7,375 nt of DNA from Candidatus Peribacteraceae bacterium (GCA_022843885.1 JALHMU010000045.1:1-7375), one strand, 5' to 3'; shown: positions 1 through 5,139, counted from the first letter of the stretch. The notes: generated by a model not told the origin, from the letters alone. Program-made: numbers and translations.

Positions 1-335
1 AGCACGCGAGCGATGTGACGTTCGAGATCATATTGTGTTTCGGTGAACGCACTTTCGAAAAATTCCTTTACGGTCTTCTTCAAATCATCGGCGGGGATCA
101 CTTGCTTCGCAATACCGATCGTCGTTCCTTTCTTGATGTGAATCTCGCCGGATTTTGGCTTCACCTCGCCCGTAATCAGCTTGAACAATGTGCTCTTTCC
201 CGCGCCGTTCTGACCCATGATCGTCAGTTTCGCATTCTCACGCACGGAGAAACTTGCTTCCTCCAATACAGGTTTGTGAAGATCGTAATGAAACGTCACA
301 TTTTGCAGCCGAAGAATGACATCGCCGTGATTCAT
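1..335 (-). CDS. ABC-F family ATP-binding protein, N-terminal part (truncated by window edge)
   Basis: The reverse strand is open from an ATG at 335 to the window edge, giving the first 111 residues of an ATP-binding cassette protein. The Walker A motif GQNGAGKST is at residues 41-49. A Q-loop-like segment IGIAKQ is at 73-78, and the next stretch (KKTVKEFF) fits the segment after the Q-loop in ABC-F proteins. No membrane segment is seen. ABC-F proteins are soluble tandem ATPases that act on the ribosome (EttA, Uup or resistance types); the subtype cannot be set from this fragment. An in-frame stop lies nine codons upstream and no other ATG intervenes, so the start is well supported. It is divergent from the DUF1232 gene. 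No Shine-Dalgarno is visible. The ABC assignment is secure; ABC-F rather than a transporter ATPase is inference from the Q-loop context. Confidence 0.85.
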   Translation of the reverse strand, partial: MNHGDVILRLQNVTFHYDLHKPVLEEASFSVRENAKLTIMGQNGAGKSTLFKLITGEVKPKSGEIHIKKGTTIGIAKQVIPADDLKKTVKEFFESAFTETQYDLERHIARV

Positions 336-358
336 AGATGGGAAATCTGTGAAGCGGC

Positions 359-387
359 ATCATAGAGAAACTTTTCTTCGCTTCCTA
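359..387 (-). promoter_or_regulatory. Possible promoter of the ABC-F gene
   Basis: On the minus strand TATGAT (364-359) matches five of six bases of the TATAAT -10 box. A weak TAGGAA (387-382, three of six) lies 17 bp upstream in the -35 position. Transcription would begin around 352, leaving a leader of about 16 nt. The -35 is poor, so this is only a candidate. Confidence 0.25.
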
Positions 388-408
388 GTGGGACTTCTCC
401 CACTTTTT
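387..408 (+). promoter_or_regulatory. Perfect hairpin with T tail: operator or terminator-like element
   Basis: AGTGGGA (387-393) and TCCCACT (398-404) form a perfect 7-bp inverted repeat with a four-base CTTC loop, followed on the plus strand by T's through 408. This looks like a short intrinsic terminator. However, it sits between the divergent ABC-F and DUF1232 genes and in the spacer just before the DUF1232 -10 element, where a palindrome could equally be an operator. If DUF1232 translation began at GTG 349 the hairpin would be coding, which seems less likely. Confidence 0.45.
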
Positions 409-416
409 GCTATCAT
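408..416 (+). promoter_or_regulatory. Extended -10 promoter element for DUF1232 gene
   Basis: TGC followed by TATCAT (411-416) forms an extended -10 element (TGnTATnAT). It ends exactly 7 nt before the ATG at 424, so transcription should start at or next to the start codon. The same arrangement precedes the gene at 3674. No convincing -35 is visible; extended -10 promoters can work without one. Confidence 0.5.
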
Positions 417-423
417 ATTCGCT

Positions 424-672
424 ATGCCCGCACTTTCTTTTGCAAAACGCCTTCGCATCTTGTGGTTCGCATTCATCGATCGGCGTACACCACTCCCGTT
501 AAAAGTCCTCGTTGTACTGAGTGTGTTCTATGGAATATCTCCGCTGGATGTCTTACCTGATTTCTTGCCGATTCTCGGACAAATGGATGATATTGGGGTA
601 CTACTGTTTAGTTTTGTCCTCTTCTATAAGGGGACGACCAAGATTCGAGAGCATCTGAGGAAAAACGTCTAG
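424..672 (+). CDS. Small DUF1232 (YkvA-like) membrane protein
   Basis: An 82-residue protein whose signature YGISPLDVLPDFLPILG (residues 37-52), followed by Q-MDD, is typical of DUF1232: the S-P-x-D-x-x-P-D-x-x-P core and a trailing DD. A hydrophobic stretch precedes the motif (about 25-38) and another follows (about 58-69), so it is probably membrane associated with a basic C-terminal tail. The biochemical function of the family is unknown. The frame is also open upstream to a GTG at 349 (107 residues, with an extra hydrophobic N-terminus). ATG 424 is preferred because an extended -10 box ends 7 nt before it and a perfect hairpin occupies the alternative coding stretch. No Shine-Dalgarno precedes either start. 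The gene is divergent from the ABC-F gene and has no clear functional link to its neighbours. Confidence 0.82.
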   Translation: MPALSFAKRLRILWFAFIDRRTPLPLKVLVVLSVFYGISPLDVLPDFLPILGQMDDIGVLLFSFVLFYKGTTKIREHLRKNV

Positions 673-695
673 TTTTCGGCTTTCTGACGCCTTTG

Positions 696-714
696 TGTGC
701 ACATTAGGTGCACA
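696..714. promoter_or_regulatory. Inverted repeat upstream of dockerin gene promoter
   Basis: TGTGCAC (696-702) and GTGCACA (708-714) form a perfect 7-bp inverted repeat around a five-base loop. It ends 9 nt before the predicted -35 box of the dockerin gene and starts 23 nt after the DUF1232 stop codon. There is no T tract after it, so an operator or activator site is more likely than an intrinsic terminator. No binding protein can be named. Confidence 0.35.
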
Positions 715-723
715 AACTTGACG

Positions 724-753
724 TTGACGTAATGGGTGTTTTCTACGTACACT
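724..753 (+). promoter_or_regulatory. Predicted sigma70-type promoter of the dockerin gene
   Basis: TTGACG (724-729, five of six bases of TTGACA) is followed after 18 bp by TACACT (748-753, four of six of TATAAT). Transcription would begin near 760, giving a roughly 24-nt pyrimidine-rich leader before ATG 784 with no Shine-Dalgarno. The TTGACG also occurs directly upstream at 718-723, as a tandem copy with unsuitable spacing. Confidence 0.5.
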
Positions 754-783
754 TTGCATTCTTTCAGTCTCCTCCACATCTTT

Positions 784-2475
784 ATGCGTACACGTTTTAT
801 CGCCACCGCACTTTTACTCACATTGCCGCTTTCCGCCCTTGCAGCCCTCATCCCGGGCGACGCAAACGGTGACGGTCATGTGAACGTCATCGACTTCCTG
901 ATCTTCCAGGATAACTTCGGGAAGCGCATTGGAAAGTCACAAGGAGACTTCAATAAAGACTGTACGGTCGATGGAGATGACTTCCTGGTCTGGCAGAACG
1001 AATTTGCCGGTATCAGCCCATTTAAGAAATCCGACGCAAATCATGATCACGTTATCGATTCTGAGGATTACATGATCTGGGTCGAGAACTTCGGAAAGTC
1101 GATCACATTCGCACAAGGCGATTTCAACGGAGACTGTGAAATCGACGGCATCGACTTCTTGATCTGGTTGCACCACTTCGGTGACCACAGCTCTTCCTCT
1201 AGCTCATCCACATCATCGTCTTCCAGCTCCAGCTCGATTTCCTCAAGCAGCAGCTCAGATAGTTCCTCTTCATCCTCTGATTCATCCTCAAGCTCATCAG
1301 ACAGCAGCTCATCAAGTTCTGATTCTTCCTCTTCAAGCAGCGCTGCAATCTGCGGCGACGGTATCGTCGACATCCTTGAAGAATGCGATGACGGCAACAC
1401 GACCGACGGTGATACATGCACGGCAATTTGCACACTCCCAAGCAGCTCATCTTCATCATCTAGCAGTGTCGGCGCAATCTGCGGCGACGGTATCGTCGAC
1501 ATCCTTGAAGAATGCGATGACGGCAACACGACCGACGGTGATACATGCACGGCAATTTGCACACTCCCAAGCAGCTCTTCCTCTTCCAGCTCAACTTCCA
1601 CATCTTCGTCTTCCTCGACATCCAGCTCGAGTTCCGAAGATCCATGTGTTGTTCTTGATGCAGTGAGCATCGAAGGAGACGTGCAGCCACTCGTTGATGA
1701 TGGTTGTGGCTCTTCATCTTCATCGTCTTCAAGCTCAGAAGGCAGTTCGTCTTCTGCTTCCTCTGAAAGCAGTTCATCCACCTCTTCCGAGGGCGGTTCT
1801 TCCAGCGCAAGTTCATCCTCAACAGATTTCAACTTCACACTTCAGAGTGGAAACGGCGCACACCGCGGTCACCAGACAAACGTGCTTGGTGGCGTTACGA
1901 ACTTCATCGCCGGATTCTTCCGTGTCGGTGGTAGCAACATTGCTCCAGGTGCATTCGGAGGTACCGACGATGCTCCATTCTCCGATGCTGAAAAGAATTT
2001 CCTCTGCAGCATGAAGGCGACGATTCCAGATACGGTCGATGACGCATTGTTCAACTGGTTCTCCATGTACATCGCCGGTCTGATGGGCCGCGACGTCTCC
2101 GTTGTTGCTGATGCACTCGCAAATGCTGACTACTGCGCTCCAAAGAAAGAGGCCAAAGCTCCAACAGTGAAGCCATTGCCAATTGCATTTGCCGTCGACG
2201 CTGATGGATATCCAATTTCAACCAACCCAGTGTGGAACGCATGTATCCGCGGTACGGATTTGACTCTTGATCTCATCAAGAGCAACCCAGATCGCGTTGA
2301 ACACCGTACGGATAACCGCGCGCTGACATGCCGCGATTACCACAAGGGTGACAAGGACATCTGGTCACACCCTGATCATGCAAACCTCCAGTTCGTCTGG
2401 AATGCTCAAACGAAAAAGTTGTCTCTCCCAGCAGGATACTTCGCTGCAGAGACATCGGTTCTGGTTCAAAACTAG
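784..2475 (+). CDS. Secreted double-dockerin protein with poly-serine linkers and Cys-rich repeats
   Basis: A 563-residue exported protein. Residues 1-20 are a signal peptide with an A-L-A cleavage site, which favours ATG 784 over the longer frame from 736. Four dockerin-type repeats spaced 29 residues apart (25-47, 54-76, 83-105, 112-133) each keep D-x-N-x-D and the later Asp ligands, making two complete dockerin pairs. C60 and C118 occupy equivalent places in repeats 2 and 4. A poly-Ser linker (136-186) follows. Two identical Cys-rich modules (from about 188 and 231, CGDG...EECDDGN...C...C) resemble the Myxococcus cysteine-rich repeat/DUF4215 type. More Ser tracts enclose a two-Cys island (285-309, C288 and C308). 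The C-terminal 217 residues (347-563), with four cysteines, match nothing I recognise. No LPXTG or C-terminal membrane anchor is present. Dockerins bind cohesins, but no cohesin is in this window. A surface scaffold or adhesin is inferred. It converges on the M23 peptidase gene. Confidence 0.88.
   Translation: MRTRFIATALLLTLPLSALAALIPGDANGDGHVNVIDFLIFQDNFGKRIGKSQGDFNKDCTVDGDDFLVWQNEFAGISPFKKSDANHDHVIDSEDYMIWVENFGKSITFAQGDFNGDCEIDGIDFLIWLHHFGDHSSSSSSSTSSSSSSSSISSSSSSDSSSSSSDSSSSSSDSSSSSSDSSSSSSAAICGDGIVDILEECDDGNTTDGDTCTAICTLPSSSSSSSSSVGAICGDGIVDILEECDDGNTTDGDTCTAICTLPSSSSSSSSTSTSSSSSTSSSSSEDPCVVLDAVSIEGDVQPLVDDGCGSSSSSSSSSEGSSSSASSESSSSTSSEGGSSSASSSSTDFNFTLQSGNGAHRGHQTNVLGGVTNFIAGFFRVGGSNIAPGAFGGTDDAPFSDAEKNFLCSMKATIPDTVDDALFNWFSMYIAGLMGRDVSVVADALANADYCAPKKEAKAPTVKPLPIAFAVDADGYPISTNPVWNACIRGTDLTLDLIKSNPDRVEHRTDNRALTCRDYHKGDKDIWSHPDHANLQFVWNAQTKKLSLPAGYFAAETSVLVQN
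1189..1341 (+). repeat. Poly-serine linker with DSSSSSS heptad repeats
   Basis: These 51 codons encode 45 serines: S7-T-S8-I-S6 followed by four D-S6 heptads. All six serine codons occur in mixed order (AGC 12, TCA 12, TCC 9, TCT 8, TCG 2, AGT 2), so the repeat is much clearer in the protein than in the DNA. It is presumably a flexible, possibly glycosylated, extracellular spacer between the dockerin part and the first Cys-rich module. Further Ser tracts lie at about 1441-1467, 1570-1635 and 1711-1821. Confidence 0.85.
1345..1448 (+). repeat. 104-bp perfect direct repeat, copy 1 (Cys-rich module)
   Basis: This stretch is identical base for base to 1474-1577, in the same reading frame, with a 129-bp (43-codon) offset. 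It encodes a Cys-rich module with CGDG, EECDDGN and a C-x3-C end, plus the first Ser codons of the next linker. The absence of even synonymous differences points to a recent duplication or gene conversion. Confidence 0.95.
1474..1577 (+). repeat. 104-bp perfect direct repeat, copy 2 (Cys-rich module)
   Basis: Second copy of the repeat at 1345-1448, with no mismatch. The copies are separated by 25 bp coding for serines and V-G. The sequence diverges immediately on both sides: T versus C just before the copies, and AT versus TT just after. Confidence 0.95.
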
Positions 2476-3449
2476 TCTTCTCCTCGAGCGAATTGCTCGA
2501 TAAACGCGATAGGATGCACGGTTGAACGCCGTGCTTCTTCGCGTGTGACGACACCATCTGCTTCGTACGGCACGTGCTGTTCATTCGGCTTTCCAAGGTC
2601 GATCTGCAAATGCAGGTGGCCACCGGATGTATTACCTGTCATTCCGATAGTTCCAAGAGTCGTCCCTGCGCGAACCGTTTGATTCTCGGTGACTGATGTC
2701 TGGCCCAAGTGACCGTAGATCGAATAGTACGTTTCACCGGATGCGAGACGATGTTCGATGATGACATGCAGTCCGAGTGTGTCCGATGTTTCGACCGTAC
2801 GGACGATGCCGGCTCCGATCGATGTAATAGGAGTTCCAATCGGAAGTTTCAAGTCGATACCTGGATGACTACCGGTATATTCGCCGCTGTCCAAATCGTA
2901 TGTGCCGAAATAGCGGGTGGAGTAAAACAATTTCGCAGTGATCATGTCGGATTTTCGCGGTTTGATCAGATCTTGCATCGGTGTCGTAAGTACTTTGAGG
3001 TCGTATGCAGGCAGTGCAATGAAGTCCTGTTCCTGCATCTCACGGAAGCTACGATTCCATTGGCTGGCATTCGTCATTTTTCCCCAGTTTGGAGTTTTGC
3101 TCACGGGCATCACCGTGCGCGTAAGCAGTGGGAATCCTTCTTCATTCTTTGGGAGTGGTCGGGACACAACCGGTTCATTTTTTGGAACACTGACACTTCC
3201 AGTAGCCGCACGATGGAGTGGTTCCTTCGTTGCGACGATGCGTCGATTCACAACGCGCTTCCGACTTGGAATCTTTCGAGCACGACGAGCATCGGCTTGG
3301 CGCGGAGTCACGATGGACTGCGTCAGTGTCGTGGCGCGATCATTCGGTAGTTCCGCGATGAGCAGGAAAGCCATGGTCAGACACGCTGCGACGACCGGTA
3401 GAGGACCGTGTGTATGGACGTGCGATCTCCAGTGTTTGTGTGTGTTCAT
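2472..3449 (-). CDS. Membrane-anchored M23 (LytM-type) metallopeptidase
   Basis: A 325-residue protein with a short N-terminal cytoplasmic segment, one membrane helix (about 18-34) and a long basic, proline-containing linker. The peptidase M23 domain occupies about 170-315. The zinc site is complete: H195 and D199 in HPGID, then H278 and H280 in GGHLHL, with the usual YGHL (H247 catalytic). Family members cut peptide cross-bridges of peptidoglycan; retention of all residues suggests an active enzyme rather than an EnvC/NlpD-like activator. A signal-anchor places the domain outside the membrane. Five His residues in the first 14 (H4, H6, H10, H12, H14) are unusual. Its own strong promoter abuts ATG 3449. 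The gene is divergent from the pilin-like operon, and its stop overlaps the dockerin gene's stop. Substrate and partners are unknown; a role in wall remodelling for neighbouring envelope proteins is inference. Confidence 0.92.
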   Translation of the reverse strand: MNTHKHWRSHVHTHGPLPVVAACLTMAFLLIAELPNDRATTLTQSIVTPRQADARRARKIPSRKRVVNRRIVATKEPLHRAATGSVSVPKNEPVVSRPLPKNEEGFPLLTRTVMPVSKTPNWGKMTNASQWNRSFREMQEQDFIALPAYDLKVLTTPMQDLIKPRKSDMITAKLFYSTRYFGTYDLDSGEYTGSHPGIDLKLPIGTPITSIGAGIVRTVETSDTLGLHVIIEHRLASGETYYSIYGHLGQTSVTENQTVRAGTTLGTIGMTGNTSGGHLHLQIDLGKPNEQHVPYEADGVVTREEARRSTVHPIAFIEQFARGED

Positions 3450-3457
3450 TTCTTATT

Positions 3458-3486
3458 ATTATACAATATTTGCGATTTTTAATCAA
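3458..3486 (-). promoter_or_regulatory. Strong leaderless-type promoter of the M23 gene
   Basis: On the minus strand TTGATT (3486-3481, four of six of TTGACA) is followed after exactly 17 bp by a perfect TATAAT (3463-3458). The box ends 8 nt before the ATG, leaving room for at most one or two untranslated bases. There is no Shine-Dalgarno. This is the best promoter match in the window. Confidence 0.75.
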
Positions 3487-3637
3487 TGATCTCTTTCTCT
3501 GTGTTTTCCAAGGGAGAAACATCGGTTTTTCCGCAGAAAGTTCACGTTTTATGGGTGTTTGTATCGTGTGGGACGCCTGAAGCCATCTAAACTCATCTTT
3601 TTGGCTTATGGAAGGCACGGAACACGTCTATGAGTGG

Positions 3638-3666
3638 TGGAAAAAGAAGTCATTTTCTGCTATACT
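3638..3666 (+). promoter_or_regulatory. Extended -10 promoter of the pilin-like operon
   Basis: TGC plus TATACT (3661-3666) is an extended -10 element ending exactly 7 nt before ATG 3674. A TGGAAA (3638-3643, four of six of TTGACA) sits 17 bp upstream. The mRNA is predicted to begin at or within a base or two of the start codon. The rest of the 224-bp divergent region to the M23 start shows no gene; a weak AAGCCA/TGGCTT inverted repeat lies at 3580-3607. Confidence 0.6.
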
Positions 3667-3673
3667 TCTATGA

Positions 3674-4159
3674 ATGGTCTTGAAACACACATCCCTCCAA
3701 ATTCTCGGATTTTCGGCACTCATTCTCTGTGCATCTTGGTTCGCGCAGAGCATTCCGACGGCAGCTGCAGTTACATGTCCACAAGGACAGCAGGATTGTA
3801 ATGGTGCGTGTATCGGACAGGGGATTCCGTGCTGCGCTTCCAACGAAGTTGTTTGCAACAACCAGTGTGAACCGGAAGGAATACTCTGTTTGCTAGAACC
3901 ACCTCCTGGAACGCCGCAAATTATCCAGCCGGGACAGAATGCATGGCAACTCTATGTGAACCAAGGACTGTGGCAGTGGGCGCTCATGATCGGTGTCGCA
4001 CTTGCCGTCTTGAATGGAACGATTGCTGGATTCCAGATCATGCTTGGGGATCGTGATAAAGGAAAAGAGCGTTTCACCTGGTCCCTTGTGGGCTTGGTTC
4101 TCTTGCTCTTCGCTGGAGTTATTCTCGCATTCATTAACCCGAATGCATTCACGCCGTAA
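3674..4159 (+). CDS. Pilin-like membrane protein with tandem eight-cysteine ectodomain
   Basis: A 161-residue protein, first of a three-gene operon. Residues 1-32 form a signal peptide ending in A-A-A. The exported N-terminal part has eight cysteines (C35, C42, C46, C53, C54, C61, C65, C72) in two back-to-back modules of identical spacing C-x6-C-x3-C-x6-C, each also with N after the second Cys and G-I-x-C at the end. A proline/glutamine-rich spacer follows. The C-terminus is a membrane hairpin: TM about 100-122, a charged loop LGDRDKGKERF (124-134) and TM about 136-155. That TM-loop-TM form resembles VirB2/TrbC-like and CPR 'T4SS pilin' proteins. The cysteines probably form disulfides outside the membrane. 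Function is not known; the pilin link is structural analogy. ATG 3674 is fixed by the promoter and signal peptide. The next gene begins 3 nt after the stop. Confidence 0.8.
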   Translation: MVLKHTSLQILGFSALILCASWFAQSIPTAAAVTCPQGQQDCNGACIGQGIPCCASNEVVCNNQCEPEGILCLLEPPPGTPQIIQPGQNAWQLYVNQGLWQWALMIGVALAVLNGTIAGFQIMLGDRDKGKERFTWSLVGLVLLLFAGVILAFINPNAFTP

Positions 4160-4162
4160 TCC

Positions 4163-4768
4163 ATGATCCGCACATTTGTTCGCATCGGCGCGGCAGCAGC
4201 ACTCCTTGTTCCAACGAGTTCTTTTGCCATCGATGTCACGATTTACTGTGGCAACTTGCCCGGTTGTGGCAGCGGTTTCGAAGATTTCCTGACGAGTGCC
4301 GTGAACCTGATTTTGAACTATCTGCCGATGTATATCATTGCACTCGCGGCAACATTCGTGTTGATCGGCGGCATGACCATGATCTTGAACCTGGGCAACG
4401 AACAGCACTTTGAAACAGGAAAGAAAACGGTGATCTGGGCACTTGGCGGACTTGCCATCGCAGTCTTCTCACGCGACTTGATCGACTTCGTGATGGGTGA
4501 GCGGTATATCGATCCGACTGATCCAACATTTACAGCGTCGGACACGGTCCTCGGCATCTTATACGCTGTGCAACGCATCATTCTTGTCTTCTTTAATACG
4601 GCGCTTGTTGCTGCGATTCTGTTCCATTCCGTCCGTCTCATTACGACGCGTGGAAATGAAGAAGAGTACAACAAGGCAATTCGTGGATTCTTCTACTCAG
4701 CTATCGGTGCCATCGTCATCAACCTCACGCAATATTTGGTCGACGCCGTTCGCAGCTTCTTCGTCTAA
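4163..4768 (+). CDS. Exported membrane protein with two pilin-like TM hairpins
   Basis: A 201-residue protein with a signal peptide (1-22, S-F-A end) and C29/C35 just after it. Two successive TM-loop-TM units follow. Unit 1 has TMs at about 55-75 and 89-110 around NLGNEQHFETGKK (76-88). Unit 2 has TMs at about 138-160 and 174-194 around TRGNEEEYNKAIR (162-174). The G-N-E loop followed by a Lys-rich helix start and an A-x-G-x-x-I-type second helix is characteristic of CPR proteins annotated as type IV secretion pilins (VirB2/TrbC-like). Two units in one chain suggest an internal duplication. The start lies 3 nt after the upstream stop with no Shine-Dalgarno, so translational coupling or re-initiation is likely. 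It probably resides in the cytoplasmic membrane. A pilus, a secretion channel component or another envelope complex all remain possible. Confidence 0.8.
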   Translation: MIRTFVRIGAAAALLVPTSSFAIDVTIYCGNLPGCGSGFEDFLTSAVNLILNYLPMYIIALAATFVLIGGMTMILNLGNEQHFETGKKTVIWALGGLAIAVFSRDLIDFVMGERYIDPTDPTFTASDTVLGILYAVQRIILVFFNTALVAAILFHSVRLITTRGNEEEYNKAIRGFFYSAIGAIVINLTQYLVDAVRSFFV

Positions 4769-4770
4769 TC

Positions 4771-5139
4771 ATGAAAAAAATTCTCTCATTCCTGGCACTC
4801 TTGCTGACTCCGGTTTCTGCCGGCGCGGTCAGCATTTCCGATTACGGTTTTGACTGTGATCCAGGAACATTCGTCGGATGCGGCTGGGTTGGTGCAGGTG
4901 CCGATGCAGTCCTGCAAATGGCGATGGCTGTGAATTTCCGAATCCTTGGTGTCATCTGGGGAGTTGGTATTGTCGCAGTTGCATATGGTGCGATTCGCAT
5001 CATCTCTTCCCGTGGTCAAAGCGAGGGAATCGAACAAGGCAAGAAGGCAATTCAATGGGCGGTGGTCGGCATCATTCTCATGACGCTCGCGATCCCTTTC
5101 ATCAACTTCGTCATCGATTTCTTCTATAATATCGCCTAG
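4771..5139 (+). CDS. Small pilin-like exported membrane protein
   Basis: A 122-residue protein, third in the operon, starting 2 nt after the previous stop with no Shine-Dalgarno. It has a signal peptide (MKKILSF start, A-G-A near 17-19), two cysteines in the short mature N-terminus (C29, C37) and then one TM-loop-TM hairpin: TM about 56-78, polar loop SSRGQSEGIEQGKK (79-92), TM about 93-117. Size, the Gly-rich first helix, the G-Q/N-x-E loop and the K-K start of the second helix match the small VirB2/TrbC-like 'pilin' proteins common in CPR genomes. Of the three, this looks most like a canonical subunit. No ATPase or VirB4-like gene is in the window, so assembly into a pilus is not shown. Confidence 0.8.
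   Translation: MKKILSFLALLLTPVSAGAVSISDYGFDCDPGTFVGCGWVGAGADAVLQMAMAVNFRILGVIWGVGIVAVAYGAIRIISSRGQSEGIEQGKKAIQWAVVGIILMTLAIPFINFVIDFFYNIA
5125..5130 (+). promoter_or_regulatory. Possible -10 box for metG inside the end of the upstream gene
   Basis: A perfect TATAAT lies in the last codons of the third pilin-like gene, about 49 nt before the metG start. No good -35 is found at 16-18 bp (TCAACT at best). It could supply a separate metG transcript with a leader of about 41 nt; co-transcription with the pilin-like genes is the alternative. Confidence 0.3.

Noticed and set aside
15..365. Plus-strand ORF of 116 codons at the window start
   Set aside because: It lies antisense to the ABC-F gene, whose Walker A motif is clear on the minus strand.
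1345..1577. CRISPR or tandem-repeat array
   Set aside because: There are only two copies, 104 bp long, in frame within a coding sequence and encoding a known Cys-rich module type.
1345..1577. Myxobacterial origin suggested by the Myxococcus-type Cys repeats
   Set aside because: Base composition is moderate rather than high GC, and the rest of the gene set fits CPR bacteria, where such modules with poly-Ser linkers also occur.
1068..1838. Long minus-strand ORF (256 codons, very acidic) opposite the dockerin gene
   Set aside because: It is the complement of the poly-Ser linkers and Cys-rich modules; its Glu/Asp/Leu bias follows from reversed serine codons. There is no start context or recognisable domain.
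2709..3489. Plus-strand ORFs (213 and 183 codons) opposite the M23 gene
   Set aside because: The minus-strand frame has the intact HxxxD and HxH zinc motifs; these are antisense shadows.
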